Source: DAOMOP01 sp035444405 (lineage in GTDB: Bacteria; Pseudomonadota; Gammaproteobacteria; Burkholderiales; Rhodocyclaceae). From it: a stretch of DNA of 18,198 bases. The translations under genes and the position numbers were made by a program. Shown in pieces: positions 7,592 through 17,074 of this stretch (its first letter is position 1; every line of letters starts with the position of its first letter). Location of the stretch: contig DAOMOP010000065.1 in the NCBI GenBank assembly GCA_035444405.1, positions 1-18,198 on the forward strand. The letters are read 5' to 3'. The notes under the pieces are model-generated. The model was not told where the DNA came from, did not search any database, and worked only from the letters and a program-made list of their open reading frames with translations.

Positions 7592-7810
7592 TCAGCTTGC
7601 GCGCTGCACGTTGCCGTATTTCTGGCGGAAGCGCTCGACGCGGCCGGCCGTATCGACGATCTTCTGCTTGCCGGTGTAGAACGGGTGGCACGCGGAGCAG
7701 ACTTCGACGTGAATCGCGGATTTGCTGCTCGTCGAACGCGTGGTGAAAGTGTTGCCGCAGGAGCAGGTCACCTGCACGTCGGCATATTTCGGGTGGATGT
7801 CCGCTTTCAT
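7592..7810 (-). CDS. rpmE: 50S ribosomal protein L31 (zinc-binding form)
   Basis: The 72-residue protein begins MKADIHPKYADVQVTCSCGN and has the four cysteines of the zinc-containing (C+) L31 type: Cys16, Cys18, Cys37 and Cys40. The middle HVEVCSACHPFYTGKQK and the C-terminal GRVERFRQKYG are family signatures. It forms part of the central protuberance of the 50S subunit. ATG 7810 is preceded on the minus strand by AGGATT. The gene has its own promoter (7875-7903) and terminator (7546-7569), so it is monocistronic. C+ forms are often exchanged for a zinc-free paralogue (ykgM type) under zinc limitation. No such paralogue is in this window. Confidence 0.96.
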   Translation of the reverse strand: MKADIHPKYADVQVTCSCGNTFTTRSTSSKSAIHVEVCSACHPFYTGKQKIVDTAGRVERFRQKYGNVQRAS

Positions 7811-7874
7811 CGTGAATCCTTGGGTTTGTGCGGGGGGCGAATGTGGCCGCCCGGCGTGCTATGGAAAACGCGGT

Positions 7875-7903
7875 ATTATCGGTGACCCGCGCCGCGAACG
7901 CAA
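7875..7903 (-). promoter_or_regulatory. Sigma-70 promoter of rpmE
   Basis: On the minus strand TTGCGT (7903 to 7898), a 17-base spacer, then GATAAT (7880 to 7875). The predicted start near 7868 gives a leader of about 58 bases before the rpmE ATG at 7810. The divergent methyltransferase gene starts 33 bases beyond the -35 box, so both genes share this spacer. Confidence 0.6.
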
Positions 7904-7935
7904 GGCATCCCAGGCACGAACGAATCTCTCGCCCC

Positions 7936-8658
7936 ATGAGCTACGCCAACTCCCGCATCCCGGTCAGCGCCCAGCAGGGCATTCACGAGCAGCTGGCGCG
8001 CCGTGTCGCGCGCCATCTGGTCGAACCGTTCCGCAAACCGTTCGCTCCGTACAGCCGCAGCGCGCTCGAAGCCAGTCTTGCCGGCTGGGATGGCCGTGCG
8101 CCCGTCATTCTGGACGCGGGTTGCGGGGTCGGGCACAGCACGATACAGCTCGCGCGCAGTTTTCCCGACCATTGGGTGATCGGCGTGGATCAGTCCGAAG
8201 ACCGCCTGGCGCGGCGCAAACCGTACCCGCAGGCGCTGTTGCCGCGGAACATGGTCTTCGTGCGCGCCGACCTGGTCGATTTCTGGCGGCTGCTCGACGA
8301 AGCGGGCGTGCGGCTCGCACGTCACTACATCCTGTATCCGAATCCGTGGCCCAAGATCGGGCATCTGGCACGCCGCTGGCATGCACACCCCGTCTTTCCG
8401 TTCATCCCGAGGCTGGGCGGTGTGCTCGAGTGCCGCAGCAACTGGCAGGTCTATATCGAGGAGTTCGCCTGCGCGCTGGGGCTCGCGACCGGCGCCGAGG
8501 TCGCCTGGGAGCGCTTCGAGGCGCCGGCCCCGCTCACCCCGTTCGAAAGAAAGTACCGGGATTCCGGGCAGACGCTGTATCGTATCGTCCATGATTGCGG
8601 GGTAGGCGCAAACGACGCCTGCACGCGCGAGGCCGCCGCCGCGGGCCCGACGTATTGA
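7936..8658 (+). CDS. Divergent TrmB-like SAM-dependent methyltransferase
   Basis: The 240-residue protein has a class I methyltransferase core: motif I ILDAGCGVGHST at 58-69, the acidic loop GVDQS at 83-87, and a TrmB-type segment YPNPWPKIGHLARRW at 134-148. A C-terminal TPFERKYRDSGQTLYRI (201-217) also follows the TrmB pattern. TrmB makes m7G46 in tRNA. This protein departs from the family consensus PDPWxKxRHxKRR: the Asp is Asn136 and several basic residues are lost. It is probably a paralogue with altered activity or substrate, with the canonical trmB elsewhere in the genome. ATG 7936 lacks a clear ribosome-binding site; an in-frame ATG at 7861 is the alternative but would lie inside the rpmE promoter region. 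The next gene starts 11 bases downstream, which suggests an operon. Confidence 0.75.
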   Translation: MSYANSRIPVSAQQGIHEQLARRVARHLVEPFRKPFAPYSRSALEASLAGWDGRAPVILDAGCGVGHSTIQLARSFPDHWVIGVDQSEDRLARRKPYPQALLPRNMVFVRADLVDFWRLLDEAGVRLARHYILYPNPWPKIGHLARRWHAHPVFPFIPRLGGVLECRSNWQVYIEEFACALGLATGAEVAWERFEAPAPLTPFERKYRDSGQTLYRIVHDCGVGANDACTREAAAAGPTY

Positions 8659-8669
8659 AGGAGATCAGG

Positions 8670-9374
8670 ATGAACCCGGACGACACCAGGCGGTACGAGC
8701 TCGACGACGACGAATTCGATGCGCTCGAGGAACTGCTCACGTCCGATGTCGTGCCGGAGGACTGCATGAACCTCGAGATGCTCGACGGCTACCTCGCCGC
8801 GGTGATCGCCTCACCGGTCGCGGTCACGCCGGGCCAGTGGCTGCCGGGGGTGTGGAGCGCGCATGGCGACGAGGCCCCGCTCGCATCGGGCAGCCGCATG
8901 CAGCGGGTCATCGGGCTGGTGCTGCGCTACTACAACGAGCTCGCCACGACGATCGGCCAGCCCGACGGGTGGGAGCCGTTCTGCTATGCGGGCTCGGACG
9001 GCGAACCGCTGGAGGTCGGCGAAGAGTGGATCGAGGGCTTCGAGCAAGGCCTCGAGCTGTGGCCGGAGGACTGGGAGGCCGGCGTGCCCGAGGCCGATGC
9101 GCGGGCCGTTCGTGAGCTGCTCGACGATCTGCTGGCGCCGTGGGACGATGCCGGTGGTCAGGACGTCGACGAAGAGACGCGCCTGCAGTGGCTCGAGGCG
9201 GCCCGCGATGCGCTCGGTGCGATCACGGCGCGCTGGCGCGCACTGGGCCTGCCGGGGCCCGAGCCGCTAGCGGTCGACCCGCCGCCGTCGCCGGCTGCGG
9301 CAGGCCCGGGGCGCAACGACCCGTGCCCGTGCGGCAGCGGCAAGAAATACAAGAAATGCTGCGGCGCGGCGTAG
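8670..9374 (+). CDS. YecA/UPF0149 family protein with C-terminal SEC-C motif
   Basis: The 234-residue acidic protein has an N-terminal UPF0149 helical domain (about 12-185, including NLEMLDGYLAAVIASP, the family's 'D-G-(F/Y)-L-A' segment). A proline/alanine-rich linker follows, then a SEC-C zinc-binding tail with CPCGSGKKYKKCC at 219-231. This tail resembles that of SecA, which binds zinc and contacts SecB or ribosomes. The function of the family is not settled. The start is well supported by AAGGAG (8658-8663), six bases before ATG, and the ribosome-binding site overlaps the methyltransferase stop codon. The first YkgJ gene starts four bases after this stop. Confidence 0.85.
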   Translation: MNPDDTRRYELDDDEFDALEELLTSDVVPEDCMNLEMLDGYLAAVIASPVAVTPGQWLPGVWSAHGDEAPLASGSRMQRVIGLVLRYYNELATTIGQPDGWEPFCYAGSDGEPLEVGEEWIEGFEQGLELWPEDWEAGVPEADARAVRELLDDLLAPWDDAGGQDVDEETRLQWLEAARDALGAITARWRALGLPGPEPLAVDPPPSPAAAGPGRNDPCPCGSGKKYKKCCGAA

Positions 9375-9378
9375 CGCG

Positions 9379-9708
9379 ATGTCCGGCGAGAACTGCAGCA
9401 GCTGCGGCGCATGCTGTGCGGCGTTTCGTGTCGATTTTCATGCATCCGAGCTCGCCAGCGCGTGCGCCGGCGGCGTGCCCGACGCGCTGGTGGTGCCGGT
9501 AACCGGGGCCACCGTGCGCATGCGCGGCACCGACGAGGGGCCGCCGCGCTGTCGCGCGCTCGACGGCGAGATCGGTGTCGCGGTGCGCTGTGCCATCTAC
9601 GCCGCGAGGCCATCGCCGTGCCGCGACTTCGCGCCCTATGCGCCGCTCGGCATCGGTGACGACGCGTGCGCACGTGCGCGGCGCCGCCACGGCCTGCTGC
9701 CTCTTTGA
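9379..9708 (+). CDS. YkgJ-type cysteine-cluster protein (zinc/iron-chelating domain), copy 1
   Basis: The 109-residue protein contains the family pattern C-x2-C-x2-CC near the N-terminus (Cys6, 9, 12, 13), then RC at 57-58, C-x-IYAARPSPCR-x-F (Cys71 and Cys81) and a late Cys97. These residues are thought to bind a metal (zinc or iron, possibly Fe-S). No reaction is established for this short class. It is four bases downstream of the YecA-like gene, so it is read from the same message, although no strong ribosome-binding site is visible. It is a paralogue of the protein at 10008-10367, with the same cysteine order and diverged sequence in between. Confidence 0.82.
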   Translation: MSGENCSSCGACCAAFRVDFHASELASACAGGVPDALVVPVTGATVRMRGTDEGPPRCRALDGEIGVAVRCAIYAARPSPCRDFAPYAPLGIGDDACARARRRHGLLPL

Positions 9709-9800
9709 AGCGGGCAGGAGCGGGTCGCGGTGCACGCCGAGCCGGCTACCGGGCCGCCCCGCCGAGCGTGGCGCCGGGCTTGCGCCGTGGTGGCTGCAAG

Positions 9801-9858
9801 ATATTGATTGAAAACGGCTAAAATTTTCTCTTGCGCCGCTTTGCGGATTCGCTAGAAT
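9801..9858 (+). promoter_or_regulatory. Strong-looking sigma-70 promoter with AT-rich upstream element, before YkgJ copy 2
   Basis: An AT-rich block (9801-9829) precedes TTGCGC (9831-9836), a 16-base spacer and TAGAAT (9853-9858). The perfect inverted repeat GCGGATTC-GCTA-GAATCCGC (9843-9862) covers the -10 box. The predicted start near 9865 leaves a leader of about 143 bases before the ATG at 10008. Short hairpins lie in the leader at 9885-9900 (CGAAA/TTTCG) and 9903-9915 (ACCCG/CGGGT). The upstream part of this gap (9709-9800) shows nothing convincing. Confidence 0.5.
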
Positions 9859-10007
9859 CCGCGCGCCGCGATCGATCGGCCGCACGAAAAATTTGTTTCG
9901 ATACCCGATGCGGGTGTCGCGTCCAGCAGGCGCGCAGCACTGTCGATACGGTGGTTCCGTTGGTTTTGCGGCGGGGCCAGTGCAACGACTTTGTGCGTGT
10001 GTTGGAC

Positions 10008-10367
10008 ATGAGCGAACCGAACCCCTGCCTCGATTGCGGCATCTGCTGCACGCATTTCCGCATCTCCTTCTACTGGGCCGAGGCCGACGACGCGCCGGGC
10101 GGTTTCGTGCCGGCCGCCATGACCGAGAAGCTCAACCACCATATGCGCTGCATGAAGGGCAGCAACGACGTGCCGCGTCGCTGCGCGGCGCTCGCCGGCG
10201 AGCCCGGGCGCGAGGTGTTCTGCACGATTTATGCGACCCGGCCGACGCCGTGCCGCGAGTTTCCGGTGTACTTCGAGGACGGCGGCCCCAACCCGAAGTG
10301 CGACGAGCTGCGCGCGACGATCGGACTGCCTCCGCTCGAGCCGCTGGCGCTGCCGCGCGCGGCGTGA
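10008..10367 (+). CDS. YkgJ-type cysteine-cluster protein (zinc/iron-chelating domain), copy 2
   Basis: The 119-residue protein begins MSEPNPCLDCGICC and shares the cysteine plan of its neighbour: Cys7, 10, 13 and 14 (C-x2-C-x2-CC), Cys59 in RRC, Cys72 in FCTIY, Cys82 in TRPTPCREF, and Cys98. It adds Cys48 in the segment HHMRCMKG, which the first copy lacks. A metal-binding role is inferred from the family. The frame is open upstream to 9831, but that extension would begin at a TTG inside the promoter and shows no family sequence, so ATG 10008 is used. Separate promoter evidence suggests independent expression from the upstream cluster. The gene is convergent with the Ap4A phosphorylase; the 61-base gap shows nothing notable. 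Confidence 0.85.
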   Translation: MSEPNPCLDCGICCTHFRISFYWAEADDAPGGFVPAAMTEKLNHHMRCMKGSNDVPRRCAALAGEPGREVFCTIYATRPTPCREFPVYFEDGGPNPKCDELRATIGLPPLEPLALPRAA

Positions 10368-10428
10368 GCGCGGCGCCGGGCCCGCACCGGCCGTCGGCAG
10401 ACGATGGCGTGGGGCGAGTGGTCGCGCG

Positions 10429-11292
10429 TCAGCGACAGGCGACCTCCGCGAGCAGGCGCAGCGGACCGAGCTGTCGGACGGTTTCGATCTGCTCGGGGTG
10501 GCGGACGAACAGCGATCCGGCAAAGCCGAGCGCATTGACCGAGATCTCGGCGTGACGCTCGCGGCTGCGCGGGATCACCACCATCCATGTGCCGTCGGTA
10601 AGCATGTTGAACGGCGGCATCGGATTGCTGTACGGGTCGATGCCGAGCGATGTGCAGGCGCAGCGGAAGGCCTCGAACAGGCGGCGGGCGGCGTCGCCGG
10701 GCGCACCGATCACGTCGGGCATGCGCACGAAGCAATGCCGCCATGGCAGGGCGGGGTGATGGGCTGGCGTGCTCACCGGGTGGTGGCGGGGCAGCGCGCG
10801 CGTGAATGTCTCCAGGCGGATGCCTTCGCTCGCGTCGGGAATCCACTGCAAATGCTTGTGCCGCTGGCTCGCGCCCGCCTGGAGGCCGCCATTGTAGAAT
10901 CCCAGGCCACCGAGCCCGCCGATCACGCACCCGAGTGCGGTGAAGTCCGCTTCGCCGAGCGGCGTCGTCTGATCCTCGAACTCGCGCGTGACGATGAGCA
11001 GATGGCGTGCGATGACCGGGTACTTGTTCAGCACCGCGAGATGGTGGGGCCCGAGCGACGCGACGGTGAGGTCGCGCTCGGGGGGCAGGAACGGGTTGAA
11101 GTCGGGGTCCCTGCGTGCGGCCGCATTGACGCGGCTGGCATCCTTGACGGCGAGCGACGACACCCAGCGGACCAGGAAGGCGATGCCGGCCTGTTCGAGC
11201 ACCGTGCGCTCGGTGTGGATCGATTGCAGTGCGCCCGAGTGCGTTGCCGCTTCGATCGTGCGGTCGATGGTGGTCAGCGTGATCGGCGTCAT
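10429..11292 (-). CDS. ATP adenylyltransferase (Ap4A phosphorylase, Apa1/Apa2-like)
   Basis: The 287-residue protein belongs to the HIT superfamily branch of yeast Apa1/Apa2, which splits Ap4A with phosphate into ATP and ADP. The N-terminal half has FNPFLPPERDL and the conserved VLNKYPVIARHLLIVTR (about 87-103). The histidine motif is SQRHKHLQ at 142-149, with His145 and His147, and MLTDGTWMVVIPRSRE (230-245) matches the C-terminal conserved block. Most bacteria use ApaH hydrolase, so this phosphorolytic type saves a high-energy bond. ATG 11292 is the only ATG start. It is divergent to the S4 gene across 146 bases, in which no convincing promoter was found. Confidence 0.88.
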   Translation of the reverse strand: MTPITLTTIDRTIEAATHSGALQSIHTERTVLEQAGIAFLVRWVSSLAVKDASRVNAAARRDPDFNPFLPPERDLTVASLGPHHLAVLNKYPVIARHLLIVTREFEDQTTPLGEADFTALGCVIGGLGGLGFYNGGLQAGASQRHKHLQWIPDASEGIRLETFTRALPRHHPVSTPAHHPALPWRHCFVRMPDVIGAPGDAARRLFEAFRCACTSLGIDPYSNPMPPFNMLTDGTWMVVIPRSRERHAEISVNALGFAGSLFVRHPEQIETVRQLGPLRLLAEVACR

Positions 11293-11438
11293 GGTCGAAG
11301 GCAGTCAGTGTGCGGATCGGGATGTCCGTCGAGCCGTTGCCGGCATCGGCCGCCCCGGGCTTCGGTCGAATGTCGGCGTTCGGCGGTGCCCCTTATTTTA
11401 TGCGCATGTTCGGTTGAAGGCGCGTTGGAGCAGGAGCG

Positions 11439-11663
11439 ATGAGCAATACCTTTGCCGTGCGGGGCACGTACATTCAACTCGACCAGCTGCTCAAGGCCTG
11501 CGGCTGGGCGGGTTCGGGCGGTGAGGCGCATGCCGCGATCGAGAGCGGACGGGTGTGCGTCGACGGTCGGGTCGAGCGGCGCAAGCGCGCCAAGCTGAAG
11601 GCCGGACAGCGCGTGACGTTCGCGGGCGAGACGGTTGCGCTCGTCGAAGCAAGCCGGGCGTGA
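11439..11663 (+). CDS. Small S4-domain RNA-binding protein (YbcJ-like)
   Basis: This 74-residue protein is essentially a single S4 domain: IQLDQLLKACGWAGSGGEA, then IESGRVCVDGRVERRKRAKLKAGQRV, the usual L-x-L-D-x-x-L-K and G-x-V-x-V-(N/D)-G pattern. YbcJ-type proteins are thought to bind ribosomal or other structured RNA; the target is unknown. ATG 11439 has GGAG at 11427-11430 at a normal distance. The gene stands alone and is convergent with the channel gene across 24 bases that contain a perfect palindrome. Confidence 0.85.
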   Translation: MSNTFAVRGTYIQLDQLLKACGWAGSGGEAHAAIESGRVCVDGRVERRKRAKLKAGQRVTFAGETVALVEASRA

Positions 11664-11667
11664 CGGC

Positions 11668-11683
11668 GCCGGTGCGCACCGGC
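11668..11683. terminator. Palindrome between convergent genes, possible bidirectional terminator
   Basis: GCCGGTGCGCACCGGC is a perfect 16-base palindrome filling most of the 24-base gap between the S4 gene stop (11663) and the channel gene stop (11688). It can form a stem on either strand, but neither side has a T-run. Confidence 0.35.
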
Positions 11684-11687
11684 CGCC

Positions 11688-13414
11688 TCAAGGCGCGGCC
11701 CGTTTCGCACGGCTGAACTGCTGCCACAGCCAACCCCTCGGCAGCTCCTCGCCCGTCAGCACGTAGTGCAACGCATACTCGTTGCTGAGCGTCAGGGTGA
11801 GCTCGGCGCGCGCGGGCGCGCAGCCGACCAGCAGCAACTCGTCGCCCGCGCGCAGCCGGGCCCCAGGGTCGGGAAGCAGCACGTGGTCGTCCTCGTCGCG
11901 ATGCAGGTAGATGACCTCGCACTCGAGCGCCGCCTCGCGGTTGTGCGGAGGACGCAGCACCTCGGCAAGCGTGACGAGCTCACCGCGCATGAGTCGGCGG
12001 TACAGTGCCGGCGCGCGCGACAGGTTGATGCGTTCGCTCCACACGGCCGGCACATCCCAGCCGTAGCGCGAGGTCAGTCGCTCGAGCAGAGCGCGGCACC
12101 ACGGCTCTTCCTGGCGCTTCATCTCGTCGAGAAACGGTACCAGCAGCGGCGTGGTCAGCACCGCCAGACACTCGTGGGCGATGATTTCGCTCGGCACCAT
12201 GTTCACGTCGGAATCGAACGCATCGAACAGCGCATGGTTGGCGAACTGGTTCTGGCGCAGGATCACGAAAAGATCCCGGTTGAGCTCGCGTGCGGTCACG
12301 GCGACGGACAGGTTGTCGACGTCGCTGCTGGTGCTGGCGATGATGCCGACCGCCTCGGTGACGCCGGCCCGCGTCAGCGCGTCCGCGCCGGTGCCGTCGC
12401 CCTGGATCCAGGGATGGTTGAGGTTGCTGCACGGCTCGCGGTCGATGATCGTGACCGGCACGTCCTCGCGCTCGAGTGCTTCGACCATGAAGCGGCCGAA
12501 GCGGCCGTGACCGCACAGGATCCAAGGCCCGCGCGGCGGATCGCGGTGCCGCTCGATGGTCGTGCCGGGCAGGCCGGTGAGCCAGATCAGCAGCTGCCAC
12601 GATGCCGGCGCATGCAGCGCGAGCGCGAGGTACTCGCTGAATTTCTCGAACGGGTTGATGATGTGGCGGGTGCCGAAGGAGGCCNNNNNNNNNNNNNNNN
12701 NNNNNNNNNNNNNNNNNNNNNNNNNNNNNNNNNNNNNGGGGCGAGCAGGCGGGCCGCGATGGCGATGGCGAGGTTGGCGCTGTCGTCGTCGGTCAGCGCG
12801 AGCACGCCGGCGCATTGTGCATGGGTCAGGCCGGCGAACTTCAGCGTCTCCGGGTTGCGCGCGTCGGCGCACAGGGCGGGCACGTCGGCGGCGTAGTTCT
12901 GCAGCTCGGTGTCGCCGATCTTGGCCGCGTCGATGTCGAGCACCGCGACGCGGTAGTGCAGGCGGTCGAGCGCTCCGCAGATCAGTCGCCCGGTCTCGCC
13001 GTAGCCGCACACGAGGTAGAACGGCTCGTGCAGGTTCCGGACCGTGGTCAGGAAGCGCTGGGTGTCGACCGCGTGCAGCAGGTTGCGATCGGACAGCAGC
13101 TTGAACAGCCGGCTCAGCGTGAATGCCCAGCCGATCACCGACAGATAGATGCAGACGACGACCCACAGGCGCTGCTGGTCGGAGAAATTGAACGGGATCT
13201 CGCCGAAGCCGATCGTCGTCGCCGTGTAGCTGATGAAGTACAGCGCGTGGAAGAAGCTCAGCCGCTGGGGCTGGCCGTGCGCGTCGGGCAGGCCGGGGGC
13301 GAGCGTCAGCCCGAGGACCGACACCGCGATGATCACGATGAGCAGGATCAGCGGCGCGCGCAGACGCCGCATGATCAGGAAGAAGACGCTGTGATGGTAG
13401 GGCAGCGGCGTCAT
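11688..13414 (-). CDS. Kch-like ion channel with two NAD-binding (TrkA-N/RCK) domains, interrupted by an assembly gap
   Basis: The N-terminus has two membrane helices (about 11-36 and 82-101) around a pore loop with the filter TATTIGFGE (64-72). A first Rossmann TrkA-N domain follows, with VCGYGETGR at 135-143. After the gap, ASFGTRHIINPFEKF leads to a second TrkA-N domain (ILCGHGRFGR) and a C-terminal RCK-C/TrkA-C region with EVIYLHRDEDDHVLLPD and LRAGDELLLVG. This is a two-TM channel subunit gated by cytoplasmic nucleotide or ligand. The filter differs from the K+-channel TVGYGD, so selectivity is uncertain. The 53 N at 12685-12737 put the two halves out of frame; a gap of 54 would give 575 residues. 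ATG 13414 is 14 bases after the stop of the small membrane protein gene, which suggests co-transcription. It could also be annotated as a TrkA-type potassium protein. Confidence 0.85.
12685..12737. other. Assembly gap (53 N) inside the channel gene
   Basis: These bases are undetermined. On the minus strand the gap falls between the codons of ARLLAP and of ASFGTRH. Its true length must be a multiple of three for the gene to be intact, and 54 is the nearest value. Confidence 0.99.
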
Positions 13415-13428
13415 CGCGGCCGGGCTTG

Positions 13429-13812
13429 TCAGCGCCGCTGCATGATGGTTTCGGCGATCAGGAACACCACCGACACGACGTTGGCGAACAGCGCGCCGCC
13501 CGACAAGGACACGATGCGCGCGGTCATCTCCGGCGTCAGCCCGGCCGGCGAGACGTGTGCCGCGTAACCCCACACCATTGCCGCGGCGATCAACTGCAAG
13601 TCCGCGACCAGGCTGGTCGACAGGTGCACCGCGCCGATCTGCGTGCGATCGCCGAGCTTCAGCACGGTGGCGACGAGGCTGACGACAATGGCGGCGAACA
13701 GCTCGTAGATGTCGTGATGGGCCGGATTGTCGATATCGCCGACGAAGAAGCCGAAGTTCAGCGTCGCCGCGAGCAGGATGAAAAAGCCGAAGATGACCTT
13801 CTCGAGATTCAC
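13429..13812 (-). CDS. Small four-helix membrane protein (probably DUF6394)
   Basis: The 127-residue protein begins (V/M)NLEKVIFGFFILLAATLNF and has four hydrophobic segments at about 5-24, 36-54, 62-85 and 98-124, with only short loops. A conserved-looking GDIDNPAHHDIYELFA (25-40) lies in the first loop and LKLGDRTQIGA (51-61) in the second. It reminds me of the DUF6394 family of betaproteobacteria, function unknown. GTG 13812 is chosen because an earlier ATG would place the start inside acnA with unrelated, arginine-rich sequence. No strong ribosome-binding site is visible. It is 14 bases upstream of the ion-channel gene on the same strand, so it may be a partner or accessory of that channel. 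The link is only positional. Confidence 0.7.
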   Translation of the reverse strand: MNLEKVIFGFFILLAATLNFGFFVGDIDNPAHHDIYELFAAIVVSLVATVLKLGDRTQIGAVHLSTSLVADLQLIAAAMVWGYAAHVSPAGLTPEMTARIVSLSGGALFANVVSVVFLIAETIMQRR

Positions 13813-13845
13813 GGCGGATATGTTCCCGGGGTTTTCGTTGCGGTC

Positions 13846-13851
13846 ATTATA
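13846..13851 (-). promoter_or_regulatory. Possible -10 box (TATAAT) for the membrane protein/channel unit
   Basis: On the minus strand a perfect TATAAT (13851 to 13846) lies 33 bases upstream of the GTG at 13812. The -35 position falls within the acnA-distal hairpin and has no good match. A start near 13839 would give a short leader. Confidence 0.35.
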
Positions 13852-13857
13852 GGCGCT

Positions 13858-13890
13858 GTCGATGGCCCGGGGCGTACCCGAGCCATCGAC
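13858..13890 (-). terminator. Strong hairpin downstream of acnA
   Basis: GTCGATGGC (13858-13866) pairs with GCCATCGAC (13882-13890), and inside it CGGG (13868-13871) pairs with CCCG (13877-13880); one C/A mismatch separates them. The loop is five bases. It lies about 40 bases after the acnA stop codon (minus strand). No T-run follows, so it may stabilise the 3' end or work with Rho rather than being a classical terminator. Confidence 0.45.
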
Positions 13891-13901
13891 CGAGGCGGAC
13901 T

Positions 13902-13930
13902 GCCCGGCGGCGGGGAGGCGGCAGCCGGGC
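13902..13930 (-). terminator. Second hairpin directly after the acnA stop codon
   Basis: GCCCGGC (13902-13908) and GCCGGGC (13924-13930) form a seven-pair stem adjoining the acnA stop codon. No T-run. Together with the hairpin at 13858-13890 it forms a tandem 3' structure. Confidence 0.35.
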
Positions 13931-16648
<2,718 letters not shown>

Positions 16649-16654
16649 GGCGAG

Positions 16655-16661
16655 CCTCCTT
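16655..16661 (-). promoter_or_regulatory. Near-perfect ribosome-binding site of acnA
   Basis: On the minus strand AAGGAGG (16661 to 16655) is six bases from the ATG at 16648. This is the best Shine-Dalgarno sequence in the window and decides the acnA start. Confidence 0.85.
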
Positions 16662-16968
16662 GTTGCGGGTCATTGTTCGATGATCGGGTGCCCGAGTCGC
16701 CAGCCCGACTGCGCAGCGCGGCGGCGCACTATCGAGGGCACTCCGGCACTTTACGCCGGGTGTCGCCGAACGTGCACCGCCGGGCGATCGCGAGGAGCGT
16801 CCGCACGGTGCGCAATCGGGCAGATCCGGTGGCCTGTCGGCGACGGTTTCCAGCATGGGACCGTCGCCGCGCGCGGGTCGTTCATCCGGTGATCCGAATC
16901 GGCTTCGATCGCACTGCGTGGCAAGCCGAAATTCATGTGCCGCGCTGCCAGAAAGAATACGCGAGGGT
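16662..16968. other. Upstream region of acnA, no clear element
   Basis: This part of the acnA-acnB spacer is GC-rich. A small hairpin CCGGC/GCCGG (16743-16747 with 16755-16759) was seen. No convincing sigma-70 promoter for acnA was found; GATAGT on the minus strand near 16731-16736 is the best -10 candidate and lacks a -35. Short open frames here have no recognisable sequence. Confidence 0.4.
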
Positions 16969-16975
16969 TAGAATG

Positions 16976-16991
16976 CGCGGATTCGTCCGCG
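16976..16991. repeat. Hairpin with UUCG-type tetraloop
   Basis: CGCGGA (16976-16981), TTCG, TCCGCG (16986-16991) is a six-pair stem closed by a TTCG loop, a very stable RNA fold. It follows a TAGAAT at 16969-16974 that could be a -10 box of a distal acnB promoter, although no good -35 is present. Confidence 0.4.
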
Positions 16992-17043
16992 ATAAAGCCG
17001 ACCGTGGGCGATGGATGCCAACGCCACGCCGCGTCGTTTCATG

Positions 17044-17073
17044 TTGCGTTGCACCGCAAGTCTTATAAAAGAC
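17044..17073. promoter_or_regulatory. Two abutting dyads, candidate operators of acnB
   Basis: TTGCG-N6-CGCAA (17044-17059) is followed with no gap by GTCTT-ATAA-AAGAC (17060-17073), which ends one base before TATAAT. The second dyad resembles palindromes of GntR-type regulators that I recall upstream of TCA-cycle genes in betaproteobacteria; this is unverified. A protein bound here would cover the -35 to -10 region. Confidence 0.45.
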
Positions 17074-17074
17074 A

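Noticed and set aside
9843..9862. Possible tRNA or rRNA gene start, because the promoter looks like that of stable RNA
   Set aside because: No cloverleaf or rRNA sequence is recognisable in the following 150 bases.
9831..10007. N-terminal extension of YkgJ copy 2 from TTG 9831
   Set aside because: It would begin inside the -35 box and encodes no recognisable sequence. MSEPNPC at 10008 is the natural start.
12587..13414. Frameshifted channel pseudogene
   Set aside because: The frame break coincides exactly with the run of N, and both halves are otherwise intact.
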